Below are positions 26,921 through 35,792 of a stretch of 64,000 nt of DNA, piece by piece; the stretch's first letter is position 1, and each line of letters opens with the position of its first letter. The position numbers were made by a program, and so were the translations under genes. Under the pieces are notes generated by a model that saw only the letters and a program-made list of their open reading frames with translations, had not been told where the DNA came from and searched no databases. The DNA comes from JAAYED01 sp040772225 (GTDB lineage Bacteria > Chloroflexota > Anaerolineae > UBA1429), in assembly GCA_040772225.1 (NCBI GenBank), contig JAXGYO010000002.1, positions 1,984,001-2,048,000 on the forward strand, in the 5' to 3' direction.

Positions 26921-28371
26921 GCGCCTCGCCTGCGCAGCACCGCCCCTGCCGTTCGCCAGAGAATCTCCAGGTCCAGCAGCAGGCTATAGTTCCGGATATA
27001 GTGCAGGTCGTCCTCCACATGCAGTGCCTTGGGCCGGTCGCTTCGGCCAGAGACCTGCCACCATCCAGTCATACCCTGGGGGACGCTGAACCGGCGGCGT
27101 TGCCAGGGCGCATAGTGCGCGGCAAGCTCAGGCAATTCCGGCCGCGGCCCCACCAGGCTCATCTCGCCCCGCAGCACATTGATCAGTTGCGGCAGTTCAT
27201 CCAGACTCCAGCGGCGCAGCACGCGGCCTACCCGTGTCAGCCTGGGATCATCCGGTCGCTTGGCGAAGGTGATCTCGCCCTGCGGGCCGCTGCCGATCAG
27301 GTCCTCCTGCTGTTGGTCTGCATCCGGCAGCATCGTGCGGAACTTGATCATCGTAAAGGGTCGCTCCCCTTCCCCCAGGCGGATGCTGCGGTAGAACACG
27401 GGCCGGCCCGAATCCAGGAGGATCGCCAGGGCGATGACCCCCAGAAGTGGGGCGCAGAGCACCATGAAGCCGGTCGAGAGCACCAGGTCCACCCCGCGTT
27501 TGATCGCCCGGTCCAGGGGCGCGATCACCGGCGCGTTCAGGCCGATCAGGACCAGATCGCCCAGGGGCTCGATGCGCGCGCGCGACAGAACCAGTTGCGC
27601 CGTATGAGGCACCAGCGTGAGTGCCACGGGCAGCGCCTGCAGCGTCCGCAGCAGGGCCTCTGTCTCCGCGGGCGGGCGGGAATCACCTATTACCAGTTCA
27701 TCCAGCGCGTGGGCTCTGACGATGGCTGCGGCGTCTGGCAGGCTGCCCAGCACCGGCGGGGCCCCGGCAGGCAAGTGGGGAGCATGTTCGCCAACGGCGA
27801 TCAGACCGGCGATGGTCACGCCCTCTCCGGCCGTGCGCGTCAGGGTTGCTGCCAGGTTCAGCGTCTCCGGCGACGTGCCGATCAGGGCGATGCGCCGCCG
27901 ATCCAGCCCCCGCCGGCGATCGTGGTGCCGCCAGAGCAGGTGAGCCCCGCAGGTCAGAAGCAGGTCGAGCAGATAAAAGTAGCCGTAGAGCAAGCGGGAG
28001 AGGCCGCGATAGGAGAGGTACAGGAAGCCCGCATAGACCAGGGTGGCGACCGTCACAGCCGCGGCGATAGCCTGAAGCTCGGCGATGGTGTCCCGTCTGT
28101 GCGGGGCTGCATACACGCGGGCAGCGGACAGGCTGATGGACCAGACTGCGATGGCCAGGAGCAGCATCGGCGGGTACAGCGCGGTACCCTCGGCATTCAG
28201 CGGACGGCCGAAGGGCAGCGTCAGGCGGAGCCAGCGCGCCAGCAGGAGCGCGATGATGACGATAGCCAGGTCCGCCAGGTGCCGGCCCACTACATGCCAG
28301 GGGCCGAGGCGCGTAATCCTCACGGCGCCCGTCCCGGAGTCTCTATCTCCGGAGCTGGACTCACATTGCAC
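26914..28371 (-). CDS. Polyprenyl-phosphate sugar phosphotransferase (WbaP/WcaJ-like)
   Basis: A 485-residue initiating glycosyltransferase of polysaccharide synthesis. About four N-terminal membrane helices are followed by a Rossmann-like middle domain (RIALIGTSPETLNLAATL), a re-entrant helix (VDLVLSTGFMVLCAPLLGVIA) and the catalytic bacterial sugar transferase domain (FYRSIRLGEGERPFTMIKFRTM; DELPQLINVLRGEMSLVGPRPELPE; GMTGWWQVSGRS). It links sugar-1-phosphate to undecaprenyl phosphate at the inner membrane. A GTG at 28323 is an alternative start. Confidence 0.92.
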   Translation of the reverse strand: MQCESSSGDRDSGTGAVRITRLGPWHVVGRHLADLAIVIIALLLARWLRLTLPFGRPLNAEGTALYPPMLLLAIAVWSISLSAARVYAAPHRRDTIAELQAIAAAVTVATLVYAGFLYLSYRGLSRLLYGYFYLLDLLLTCGAHLLWRHHDRRRGLDRRRIALIGTSPETLNLAATLTRTAGEGVTIAGLIAVGEHAPHLPAGAPPVLGSLPDAAAIVRAHALDELVIGDSRPPAETEALLRTLQALPVALTLVPHTAQLVLSRARIEPLGDLVLIGLNAPVIAPLDRAIKRGVDLVLSTGFMVLCAPLLGVIALAILLDSGRPVFYRSIRLGEGERPFTMIKFRTMLPDADQQQEDLIGSGPQGEITFAKRPDDPRLTRVGRVLRRWSLDELPQLINVLRGEMSLVGPRPELPELAAHYAPWQRRRFSVPQGMTGWWQVSGRSDRPKALHVEDDLHYIRNYSLLLDLEILWRTAGAVLRRRGAY

Positions 28372-28409
28372 GCCTCAGCCCTTTCAGATCCTGCCGGACG
28401 TCCAGGGGA

Positions 28410-28886
28410 CTAGAAGATCAGGCCAATGATGAGGTTGATAAGCCAGCCGATGACGATCGTCAGAATGGTCTTTTCGGTCGTCAGGTCCATGGTCTCGCGG
28501 ATGGCAAAGAAGGCCAGCACCAGCGAGAGGACCCAACCGACCAGGGCGCCGATGATGGGTATGATGCCCAGCACCAGGGGGGCAGTGACATAGCCCAGCA
28601 CTCGCAGGATGTGCATAAAGGTGCCGTTGCCCGCAAAGATCTTGGTGCCCACAACCCACACGATCGCGCTCCACAGCACCCAGCCAATGGCGATCTGCTG
28701 GAGGAAGGTGAGGATGAACTCCCCAAAGTTGCTGACGAACAGCGTGCCTAGCGCCGCGAGTAGCGCCGTGATGGCCACGATGATTGCGGCTTCGATGGTG
28801 GCGTCCTCATCGACCGCGATCTCGTCATAGACGGTGTGGTCCATCTTGATCATGCGGGTCAGTCTGGCGATGATTTTCTCGAACAT
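28410..28886 (-). CDS. Yip1-like membrane protein
   Basis: A 158-residue protein: a charged N-terminus (MFEKIIARLTRMIKMDHTVYDEIAVDEDA) followed by five hydrophobic segments, the arrangement of Yip1-domain proteins. GGAGG lies 6-10 nt before ATG 28886, which excludes a longer frame. Role unknown. It stands apart from the flanking genes by 38 and 120 nt. Confidence 0.75.
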   Translation of the reverse strand: MFEKIIARLTRMIKMDHTVYDEIAVDEDATIEAAIIVAITALLAALGTLFVSNFGEFILTFLQQIAIGWVLWSAIVWVVGTKIFAGNGTFMHILRVLGYVTAPLVLGIIPIIGALVGWVLSLVLAFFAIRETMDLTTEKTILTIVIGWLINLIIGLIF

Positions 28887-29006
28887 GCTTGCCTCCCTGT
28901 GTCTGTGTCCCAATGGATTCCGTTCCGCTATCTATACGGCGTTTCCGGCCTCAAGGTGCGGTTTGCGCTGACGATTTACGCTGCACCTCGCTGCTGAGAT
29001 CGGCCG

Positions 29007-29525
29007 TCAGGCGGCGCTTGCCTGGTAGATCGCGCTCGGGCTGCCGATCTGCAGCCCCCGGTAGAGACGTGCCCTGGCGTCCTCGTGCGCCCAGAGCTCG
29101 CAGATCTCTTGTGCCCGAAAGAGGGTCTCAAGATCGGTGTGAATAAAGGTTACCCGACGTAGCCGCCGGCTGTAAACCGGGTGCGGCAACGTCTGGAGCG
29201 GGCCCAGATCGAGCCGGTAGTAGAGATCACCGGCGCGGGGGTGGTCGCCCTCCTCCGGCAGTAGTGCGCGGCGCGGGGCGAGGCTGTAGCGCTGGATGGC
29301 GGCATAGCTGCGGATGCTCCAGCGCAGATCGCCAAAGCAGCCCGGATGGTAAAAGGCGAGATACTCGGCGCCGATCTGACGCGGGGCGCGCTTGAGCGGG
29401 ATGCGATACCACCTCTCGCGCTGGATGCGTTCCCAGTCCTTGAGGCTGGGCACCACCGCCACCAGCACGCTCGATGGCGCCGGCCCGACCCGTTCGTCCA
29501 GAGGCTCCAGATCATCCCACAGCAT
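29007..29525 (-). CDS. Conserved-looking hypothetical protein
   Basis: A 172-residue soluble protein rich in Arg, Tyr and Leu. The central stretch (YRIPLKRAPRQIGAEYLAFYHPGCFGDLRWSI) has the look of a conserved domain, and the end (RRVTFIHTDLETLFRAQEICEL) is a strand-helix unit. I cannot name the family. It begins 5 nt after the UroD-like gene with GGAG placed in the end of that gene, so the two are cotranscribed. Confidence 0.62.
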   Translation of the reverse strand: MLWDDLEPLDERVGPAPSSVLVAVVPSLKDWERIQRERWYRIPLKRAPRQIGAEYLAFYHPGCFGDLRWSIRSYAAIQRYSLAPRRALLPEEGDHPRAGDLYYRLDLGPLQTLPHPVYSRRLRRVTFIHTDLETLFRAQEICELWAHEDARARLYRGLQIGSPSAIYQASAA

Positions 29526-29530
29526 GATTC

Positions 29531-30514
29531 CTACTCCGCCGTCAACTCGGCGATATACTCCCGGGCAAAGACCAGATTGGCGACATCGACATCTCCCGGC
29601 ACGGTGCAGCCGGCGCCCAACATAAATCCCAGGGCACCCATCTCCGCGAGCGCCTCCTCGATCTCTCTCTGCAGGGCTTTACGAGGACCGTACACCAGGG
29701 GCCCGCGCTCGTCAAGGCCCCCCAGAATACTCACCCCGCCCAGGATCGCCTTGCCCTGGCGGAGCGAGGGGTTGTCCGACTGGTGGGCCCAGTTGGCCAG
29801 GTGCACGGGGTAGCTCGCAAAGCGCTCCAGATTCAGTCCCTTGCCACAGAAGTGCCCCACCACATAATCGCAGGCCGGTCCAAGCGACTCCAAAACGAGC
29901 AGATCGTAGGGCCGGACCCAGCGGGCGTGCTCCTCGTCGGTCATATCGGCGCGTTCGCCGCCTTTGGCAGAAAAGTAGATGCCCTCGCAGCCCACCTCGG
30001 TGAGGCAGGCCAGATTGAACCGGGCAATATCCTCCGCGATCACCTGCAACCCCTGGAGCACGGGCTCGGGGTCCTGCCTCAGCTGCTCCATAAAGCCCAT
30101 GCGGGCCGCATACTCGGTGGGATAGCGCGCCGGGTCGCTCTGCCACAACACCCGGACCGCCTCGCGAAAGGGACCGAACACTGTGGTGATGATGGGCACC
30201 TCGCCCTTGAGCGCCGCCACAATGCCCGCCAGGCCCTCCAGGTGGCTCTGGAAACGCGGCGCCGTCAGCGGTGTGGGCTCCAGCTTGAGCCAATCCGCGG
30301 GGCTGTGGACCATAAACTGGCCGATCGGGGGATAGCCGCTGTCGTTCATCACCTTGAGGATATCCGGGTCCGCCGCGCGGTAATAGTCGATATGTCTCTG
30401 CGCCATCGGCTGCCCGCCCTCGTAGGCGGCATCGAAATGGAACCAGAAGGCAGCCGGCACCCGATCCACCGGATGGCCCTGCAGCATTGCCCGAAAGCGC
30501 TCAGTCTTGTTCAT
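29531..30514 (-). CDS. UroD-like (MtaA/CmuA-type) protein
   Basis: A 327-residue TIM-barrel protein of the uroporphyrinogen decarboxylase superfamily. The start MNKTERFRAMLQGHPVDRVP is typical. The zinc-site pattern of the methyltransferase branch appears as GHFCGKG and LGAGCTVPGDVDVANL. These proteins usually move methyl groups between corrinoid proteins and thiols rather than make haem. No partner corrinoid methyltransferase is adjacent. GGGAGGGG precedes ATG 30514. Confidence 0.85.
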   Translation of the reverse strand: MNKTERFRAMLQGHPVDRVPAAFWFHFDAAYEGGQPMAQRHIDYYRAADPDILKVMNDSGYPPIGQFMVHSPADWLKLEPTPLTAPRFQSHLEGLAGIVAALKGEVPIITTVFGPFREAVRVLWQSDPARYPTEYAARMGFMEQLRQDPEPVLQGLQVIAEDIARFNLACLTEVGCEGIYFSAKGGERADMTDEEHARWVRPYDLLVLESLGPACDYVVGHFCGKGLNLERFASYPVHLANWAHQSDNPSLRQGKAILGGVSILGGLDERGPLVYGPRKALQREIEEALAEMGALGFMLGAGCTVPGDVDVANLVFAREYIAELTAE

Positions 30515-30540
30515 TTGCCCCTCCCGATGTTGGCATTTCG

Positions 30541-30569
30541 AGTATATCGCAGTAGACCGCCGTTGTACA
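30541..30569 (-). promoter_or_regulatory. Promoter for the UroD-like gene pair
   Basis: On the minus strand: TGTACA (30569-30564), 17-nt spacer, TATACT (30546-30541), about 27 nt before ATG 30514. Confidence 0.55.
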
Positions 30570-30580
30570 GGCATACAGGC

Positions 30581-30612
30581 AAAAAAAAGAGCCCCCGGAA
30601 ACCTCCCGGGGG
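30581..30612 (-). terminator. Rho-independent terminator after the cation exchanger gene
   Basis: Read on the minus strand, GCCCCCGG (30612-30605) pairs with CCGGGGGC (30598-30591), loop of six, followed by eight T (30588-30581). It lies 27 nt past the exchanger stop. Confidence 0.88.
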
Positions 30613-30638
30613 CCTGTCAGGGCAAGGGGCGCTGGAAT

Positions 30639-31670
30639 CTAGATGTAGGCGTCGCTGGAAAAGAGGACGGCTCGGCCGACCATGTACACCACGTACAGGA
30701 CCATCAGATAGATTGCCCCATGTTTGCTGAGCCTGCCCTTGTTAAGGATGAGGATCACCAGAAGCGCCAGGCCCGTGAGGGTCTCCCAGGGGAGATCCCA
30801 GTGGATCAATGGCCGGGGCACCCAGTACGTGGAGACCAACGCCCCGCCACCGATGGCGACCAGCGGATTGGTGATATTGCTGCCCACCAGCGTCCCCAGC
30901 GAGATGCCCTGCTCTTTGGAGCGCACGCCGGCCAGCGCCGTTGTGAGCTCGGGCAGGGCTGAGGCGATCCCCAGTGTCATCACGCCGATCAGCGAGCCGC
31001 TGATCCCCGTGCTATCGACCACAAACTCTGTGACGTGCAGCACGATAGAGGCGCTAAAGATGGTAATGACCATCCCCCCCACGGCGATGAGGGCATAGGT
31101 GAGCGCCTCTTTGCCTGATTGAGGCACGTTCTCCGTCTTGCGCTCCTGCTCGTCTGCGTCAAAGTACTTGCGCTCGTCGATGTACAGGTAATAGGTGTAG
31201 CCGACAAAGCTGCCGAAAAGGATCAGCCCATCGAGGCGCGAAAAGCTCTGGTCCCACCCCAGAATGAGGCACATGAGCGTGGTGACGATCATGGGGATGA
31301 CGCTCTTCCACCAAAAGTAGCGCCTAAAGCGCAGCCCGCCGCTGAGAAACACCACAATGCCCAGGATCAGCGTCTGCTGGATCACATCGGAGCCGATGTT
31401 GGCTCCCAGCACGATGGCCGAAGACTGCTGATAGTCCAGCGATCCCGTGAGAATGCCCACCGAGGCGGTCATATGCGAAGAGATCTCGGGGATGCTTGTG
31501 GCCAGCGACAGCACGGTCATGCCCATAAAGGTGGCGGACAGGTTGAGGTACTCTGCCAGGCCCACCAGGCGCTTGACGACCTCGTTCGAGCTAAGAACCA
31601 GCAGCGCCATGGCCACCAGGCCCAGCGCGCTATTGACCCACAGATTTCCAGATTCCCAAACGATGCTCAT
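30639..31670 (-). CDS. CaCA-type sodium/calcium exchanger family protein
   Basis: A 343-residue membrane antiporter with about ten helices in two inverted halves. The two alpha-repeats are visible: MGMTVLSLATSIPEISSH...GANIGSDVIQQTL in the first half and GVMTLGIASALPELTTAL...GTLVGSNITNPLVA in the second. It would exchange Ca2+ or another cation for Na+ or H+ at the cytoplasmic membrane. A strong terminator follows. Confidence 0.9.
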   Translation of the reverse strand: MSIVWESGNLWVNSALGLVAMALLVLSSNEVVKRLVGLAEYLNLSATFMGMTVLSLATSIPEISSHMTASVGILTGSLDYQQSSAIVLGANIGSDVIQQTLILGIVVFLSGGLRFRRYFWWKSVIPMIVTTLMCLILGWDQSFSRLDGLILFGSFVGYTYYLYIDERKYFDADEQERKTENVPQSGKEALTYALIAVGGMVITIFSASIVLHVTEFVVDSTGISGSLIGVMTLGIASALPELTTALAGVRSKEQGISLGTLVGSNITNPLVAIGGGALVSTYWVPRPLIHWDLPWETLTGLALLVILILNKGRLSKHGAIYLMVLYVVYMVGRAVLFSSDAYI

Positions 31671-31751
31671 GTTCTCACACCACCATGCCAGATTCTGACG
31701 CCCATACGCCCCAACGCCGTCCGTTGTCCCAACCCGTGAGCGGGGACACGA

Positions 31752-32057
31752 CTAGAAATAGGCGGCACAGGCGTAGAACTGGGTCCGGCCGGCGAGGTAA
31801 AAGATGTACATGAGGAGAAGGCAGATGGTTCCCCAATCGCATACAAGGCCGCCATAGGCCGGTGGCCGGATGGCGGCGGTCAGGTGGGGCTTGCTCGCGA
31901 GGAAGCGACGCAGCGCAATTACGCGCGCGCCGGGCATCCGGCTGCTATGGGCGAGGCTGCCAGGTGGCGCGGTGCGCAGGGGCACAACGTCACAAGTGGC
32001 CATGGCGTCTGCGGCCGTGTCATCGGCCCGCACTCTGTTGATACACAGGGCTTGCAT
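31752..32057 (-). pseudogene. Probable remnant of a second CaCA exchanger gene
   Basis: The last residues (ICLLLMYIFYLAGRTQFYACAAYF) line up with the end of the intact exchanger just downstream (IYLMVLYVVYMVGRAVLFSS plus DAYI): the same hydrophobic helix, a shared GR and an AY near the end. The preceding 70 codons show no exchanger similarity. I read it as a paralogue with almost all of its body deleted. It could instead be a small one-helix protein, since an ATG at 32057 with AGGAT nearby and an upstream promoter exist. Confidence 0.42.
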
Positions 32058-32119
32058 GCGATCCTATCGTTATGTAGCGTCCCAGGTCACGGGCACCTCT
32101 TGTCAAACAACAGTCCTTG

Positions 32120-32147
32120 AGTATACAGGCGCCCTGCCCCCTGTCAA
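32120..32147 (-). promoter_or_regulatory. Promoter upstream of the exchanger remnant
   Basis: On the minus strand: TTGACA (32147-32142), 16-nt spacer, TATACT (32125-32120). It may also drive the intact exchanger through a leader of about 440 nt. Confidence 0.55.
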
Positions 32148-32262
32148 AGGAGCGACTGGTGAGCGCCTGCGTCTCTGCTGCGACGCATAACCGTACAGCG
32201 GCCCCGGAAGCATGTTGCTGCACCGGGGCCGGGATGATAAACCACTCTCCCGTGAGGCAATC

Positions 32263-34857
32263 TCAGTGGTGTGGCCCCGCACCGGACGGTAGGTCACCGT
32301 CCGGTAGGTCACCGGACGGCGACGGGACATCGGGCTCCGGGTCCTCTGGCACTGGAACCTCGGGCACAGGCACGTCGGGCACAGGCACGCCGGGCTCTGG
32401 CGTGTCATCCTCGCCCGAGCTGTTTTTCCCTTCCCGCGGTCCGTCATTGCTCTCGCCCCGCTCTTCGCGGCTCAGCTGCCGCTGCCGCTCGCTGTACGTC
32501 TCGAGCTTTTCCCTGACCCTGGCGTAGACGGTGTCTTCGGGATAGTTGCCCTCCCCGTCCTCTTCACCGGCGGGCATGCCCGTGAGCAACTCGATCCCCT
32601 CTTCGATCGTCGAGACGGCATACACATGGAACTGGCCATCCCGCACAGCCTCGACCACGTCCGGGCGCAGCATCAGGTGGCGTGTGTTGGAGGCCGGAAT
32701 GAGCACGCCCTGCGCGCCGGTCAGACCGCGCCGCCTACAGAGGTCATAATAGCCCTCGATCTTGGCGTTCACGCCGCCGATGGCCTGCACCGTGCCGGCC
32801 TGGTTCACCGAGCCGGTGACGGCCAGGTCCTGGCGGATCGGGACATCGGCCAGGCTGGAGAGCAGCGCATAGAGCTCAGTGGACGAGGCGCTATCCCCCT
32901 CGACGCCGCCATAGTTCTGCTCAAAAACCAGCGTCGCAGACATGCTCAGGGGGCCATGCTGTGCAAACCGGCTGGCCAGGTAGGAGGAGAGGATCAGATT
33001 GCCCTTGTCGTGAATGGGCCCGGTGAGCTTGACCTCGCGATCGATGCTGGTCACCGCGGCACGTCCCATAAAGGTACGCGCCGTGATGCGCGACGGGATC
33101 CCAAAGGTGAAATCGGCCATCTGGGCCACGGAAAGCCCGTTGATCTGCCCAACCACGGCGCCCTCGGTGTCGATCAGGATCGTACCCTCGTCGATTGCGT
33201 CTATCATTCGCTGCTGCACATAGTTCATGCGGTGCTCGCGGTCGGTGACAGCACGGCCGACGTCCTCGGCCGTCACCATCGGATGCCCGGCATCGCTGGC
33301 CCAATACGCCGATTCGCGCACCAGGTCCGCCAGCGCAGAAAAGCGCGTGCTCAGCCGGTTCTGGTCATCGGCATAGCGTGCACTCTCATCGGCGAGGCGC
33401 GCCACGGCGTCCGGTCCAAAGTGCAGCAGTTCCTCGCTGCGGCACATTCTGGCCACAAAGGAGGCCAGATCGTGCAGCGTGTCGTCGGTGCGTTCCATCT
33501 CGCCGGCGAACTCGGCTTTGACCTTGAAGAGCTCGCGAAAGTCCTCATCCAGCGCATAGAGCAGCTGATAGAGGCGCGCGTCGCCGATGATCACGACCTT
33601 GACATCGAGCGGGATCGGCTCCGGCTGCAGGCTCGCCGCAGCCACCAGGCCATAGAACTGGGCCATCTCCTCGATCTTGATCTCGTTGTTGCGAAGAGCA
33701 CGTTTGAGCCCGTCATAGGCGAGGGCGTTCACCAGCAGGTCCTTGGCTTCCACCACCAGGTAGCCGCCGTTGGCGCGGTGCAGCGCACCGGCGCGAATCT
33801 GGGTAAAGTCCGTGACCATCGTCCCATATTCGGTCCGGTGCTCGATCCTGCCGATGAGGTTGTGGTAGGTGGGGTTATCTTCGATGATGACCGGGGCCTG
33901 TTCCTGCGAGGCGCCCTCCACCAGCACATTGATCGAATAGCGGGTTAGCCAGCCGTCCTCCCCGCGGTCGGGGCGCATCATAAAGGGCAGCTGCGGGCCC
34001 TCCTCCTGGGGCATGAACCGTTCGACGTTCGCGATGATGTCATGGCGGACGTGCTCGAGGTGCTCCAGAACGGCCGGGCAATCGGCGAACTTTTCCCTGA
34101 GATCGGAGAGCAAGCCGTCCACCACAAACCCGGCCATCTCGGCGCGGATCTGCTCGATGGCCTGCTTGCTCTCGCGGTCCAGGTCGCGCGCCTCGCGCAT
34201 CGCCTTTTCGAACTCCTCCTGGAGCTCGGGGCGAAAGGCCTCGAACTTGTGTTTAGTTTCCGGGTCGAGCTTTTGATAGTCTTCGGCGCTCATCACCTCG
34301 CCGTTGACCATGGGCGCGATGGCGAGGCCGACCTGCGAGCGGATCAGCGCAAAGCCGCGCTCGTTGAGATAGGCCTCTAGGTTTTCGTAGAGCTTTTGCT
34401 GCCGGGCGGCCATCTCCTGCACAAAGGCGCGCCGGCGCTCCTCGTAGGGCTGGCCCTCAAAGGTGCGGGGGATCTCTGTCTGCAGATGGCTGATCATGTC
34501 GGCCATCATGTCGCGCAGCGTCGTCGACTGCCCGGCGGGCAGTCGCAGCGCGCGAGGCGAGCGCGGATCATCAAAGTTAAACACATAGCACCAGTCCGTG
34601 GGCGCGGGGCGTTTGGCCGCACGCCGCTGCAGAAACTCGCGTACGGTGGATGTGCGGCCGGACCCGGCCGGCCCGACGGCGTAGATGTTATAGCCTTTGC
34701 TTCGTATCTCGACGCCAAAGTCGATGGCGCGCACAGCGCGCTCCTGACCGACGATGTGGTCGAGACCTTCCAACTCCTCTGTTGAGGCAAAGCTGAACAA
34801 ACCGGGATCGGTAGCCCGCCGCAGCTGCTCGGGGGCAAGCGCAAGTTTCTTATCCAT
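32263..34857 (-). CDS. Lon-like ATP-dependent protease (LonB/AAA type)
   Basis: An 864-residue protease. Near the N-terminus are VGQERAVRAIDFGVEI and the ATP-binding segment VGPAGSGRTSTVREF (Walker A with GRT instead of GKT, about 59-73). An inserted helical region follows, then a second AAA part (GGYLVVEAKDLL), and the C-terminal protease domain with Ser in EGDSASSTELYALLSSLADVP and Lys in GGVNAKIEGYYDLC. It is the soluble PF13654-like form, without a classical LonA N-domain. The last 45 residues are a Pro/Glu/Asp repeat tail. Lon-type enzymes clear damaged proteins. GAGGGACT precedes the ATG. Confidence 0.9.
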   Translation of the reverse strand: MDKKLALAPEQLRRATDPGLFSFASTEELEGLDHIVGQERAVRAIDFGVEIRSKGYNIYAVGPAGSGRTSTVREFLQRRAAKRPAPTDWCYVFNFDDPRSPRALRLPAGQSTTLRDMMADMISHLQTEIPRTFEGQPYEERRRAFVQEMAARQQKLYENLEAYLNERGFALIRSQVGLAIAPMVNGEVMSAEDYQKLDPETKHKFEAFRPELQEEFEKAMREARDLDRESKQAIEQIRAEMAGFVVDGLLSDLREKFADCPAVLEHLEHVRHDIIANVERFMPQEEGPQLPFMMRPDRGEDGWLTRYSINVLVEGASQEQAPVIIEDNPTYHNLIGRIEHRTEYGTMVTDFTQIRAGALHRANGGYLVVEAKDLLVNALAYDGLKRALRNNEIKIEEMAQFYGLVAAASLQPEPIPLDVKVVIIGDARLYQLLYALDEDFRELFKVKAEFAGEMERTDDTLHDLASFVARMCRSEELLHFGPDAVARLADESARYADDQNRLSTRFSALADLVRESAYWASDAGHPMVTAEDVGRAVTDREHRMNYVQQRMIDAIDEGTILIDTEGAVVGQINGLSVAQMADFTFGIPSRITARTFMGRAAVTSIDREVKLTGPIHDKGNLILSSYLASRFAQHGPLSMSATLVFEQNYGGVEGDSASSTELYALLSSLADVPIRQDLAVTGSVNQAGTVQAIGGVNAKIEGYYDLCRRRGLTGAQGVLIPASNTRHLMLRPDVVEAVRDGQFHVYAVSTIEEGIELLTGMPAGEEDGEGNYPEDTVYARVREKLETYSERQRQLSREERGESNDGPREGKNSSGEDDTPEPGVPVPDVPVPEVPVPEDPEPDVPSPSGDLPDGDLPSGAGPHH
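32287..32390 (-). repeat. 15-bp tandem repeats in the protease tail
   Basis: Two 15-bp copies of CGGTAGGTCACCGnn lie at 32287-32316 and two of CGGGCACAGGCACGn at 32361-32390 (plus-strand reading). They encode in-frame five-residue repeats of the GDLP(S/D) and VPVP(D/E) kinds. Confidence 0.8.
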
Positions 34858-34896
34858 AGTCCCTCACTATTGGGCGAATGGTTTCGGTCTCGGAGG

Positions 34897-34926
34897 ATTA
34901 TAGCACTCCCCTGATCGGTCGATCAA
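34897..34926 (-). promoter_or_regulatory. Promoter for the Lon-like protease gene
   Basis: On the minus strand: TTGATC (34926-34921), 18-nt spacer ending TGC, TATAAT (34902-34897); extended -10, about 40 nt before the ATG. Confidence 0.58.
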
Positions 34927-34967
34927 GGCGTATGCCTGGCGTGGCCGGGTGTGGCCGGGGCGCGGGC

Positions 34968-35675
34968 TCAGCCTGTCAGCGGGGGGCGGGGATCCTCGAT
35001 CTTGCCAAGCTTGAACAGGAGCATCAGCACCGCATTACTGCCCAGCACGGCTATGGTGGTGCCGCCCAGCAGCCCGAGGATCACGCCGGTGGCTATGCTG
35101 ATGATCGCGAACAGGAGGGTAAAGGTGGTAATGAAAAAGGCGAAAAAGGGATTGGCAACGATCAACATGGCGGAGAATTTCCAGGCGGTCCAGACGCGGG
35201 GCTTCTCCAGGCGAAGCAGCATGGGCCAGAAATACATCTGCATGATGATCCAAAAGAGGGCCATGGCCAGCCAGATGCCCTGCATCAGCAGGACCCAGTT
35301 ACCGGAAAAGTTCGCCCCGTAGAAGGAGATGTTCCAGATGACGGCCACGACGGCGACGACGTTGCCCAGCAGCCACAGCAGCGCACTGCGCCAGTGCTGT
35401 CTGATGCCCTCGCGCCAGTCATCAAAGCGGGCGGTCTTGCCATGAGCGACCCGGTCGGACACGTGGTAGAGGCCGGAGGTGGCGATGGCTCCCAGCACGA
35501 GCCCCAGGGCCACCAGCAGGATCGTCAGCCAAAAGACTTTGGAGGAAGGGATCAGTGCAAACGGTCCGCCCCAGGAGGCGAACCAGACCAGGTTCACCAG
35601 CGCCAGGGGCATCAGTTCCTCCCAGGCATCCTTCAAGCTGCGCCAAAAGACCTCCATGGCTTCACGGATCATCAT
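34968..35675 (-). CDS. Polytopic membrane protein (YesL/DUF624-like)
   Basis: A 235-residue protein with about five to six hydrophobic segments and a charged loop (HVSDRVAHGKTARFDDWREGIRQHW) of the sort seen in YesL/DUF624 proteins. The family call is tentative. AGGAGG lies 12 nt before the first of two adjacent ATG codons. Function unknown. Confidence 0.68.
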   Translation of the reverse strand: MMIREAMEVFWRSLKDAWEELMPLALVNLVWFASWGGPFALIPSSKVFWLTILLVALGLVLGAIATSGLYHVSDRVAHGKTARFDDWREGIRQHWRSALLWLLGNVVAVVAVIWNISFYGANFSGNWVLLMQGIWLAMALFWIIMQMYFWPMLLRLEKPRVWTAWKFSAMLIVANPFFAFFITTFTLLFAIISIATGVILGLLGGTTIAVLGSNAVLMLLFKLGKIEDPRPPLTG

Positions 35676-35738
35676 TGGGTACTATTTCCTCCTGCTTTGA
35701 GGCGCATTCTAGGCGCACTGTGGGCCGGTGTAAAGCAA

Positions 35739-35768
35739 ACAGGGCAACCCTGGAGAGGGTTGCCCTGT
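35739..35768 (-). terminator. Hairpin terminator after the S1-domain gene
   Basis: A 13-bp perfect stem, ACAGGGCAACCCT (35739-35751) with AGGGTTGCCCTGT (35756-35768) and a 4-nt loop. On the minus strand it is followed by TTTGCTTT, a modest T tract. Confidence 0.7.
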
Positions 35769-35792
35769 TGAATATCAGAGAATGCTCGCGGG

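Larger units (their letters stand above)
31671..32262. other. 592-bp stretch without an intact recognised gene
   Basis: It holds a minus-strand promoter (32120-32147) and a 101-codon open frame whose last 30 residues resemble the end of the neighbouring exchanger. Nothing else recognisable was seen on either strand. Confidence 0.6.

Noticed and set aside
26893..28413. 506-codon open frame antisense to the sugar phosphotransferase
   Set aside because: Shadow frame of a well-supported gene; the composition is Gln/Arg/Gly-rich with no motifs.
34878..35771. 297-codon plus-strand frame over the YesL-like gene
   Set aside because: The minus-strand protein has clear membrane helices and a ribosome site; the plus frame is polar low-complexity sequence.
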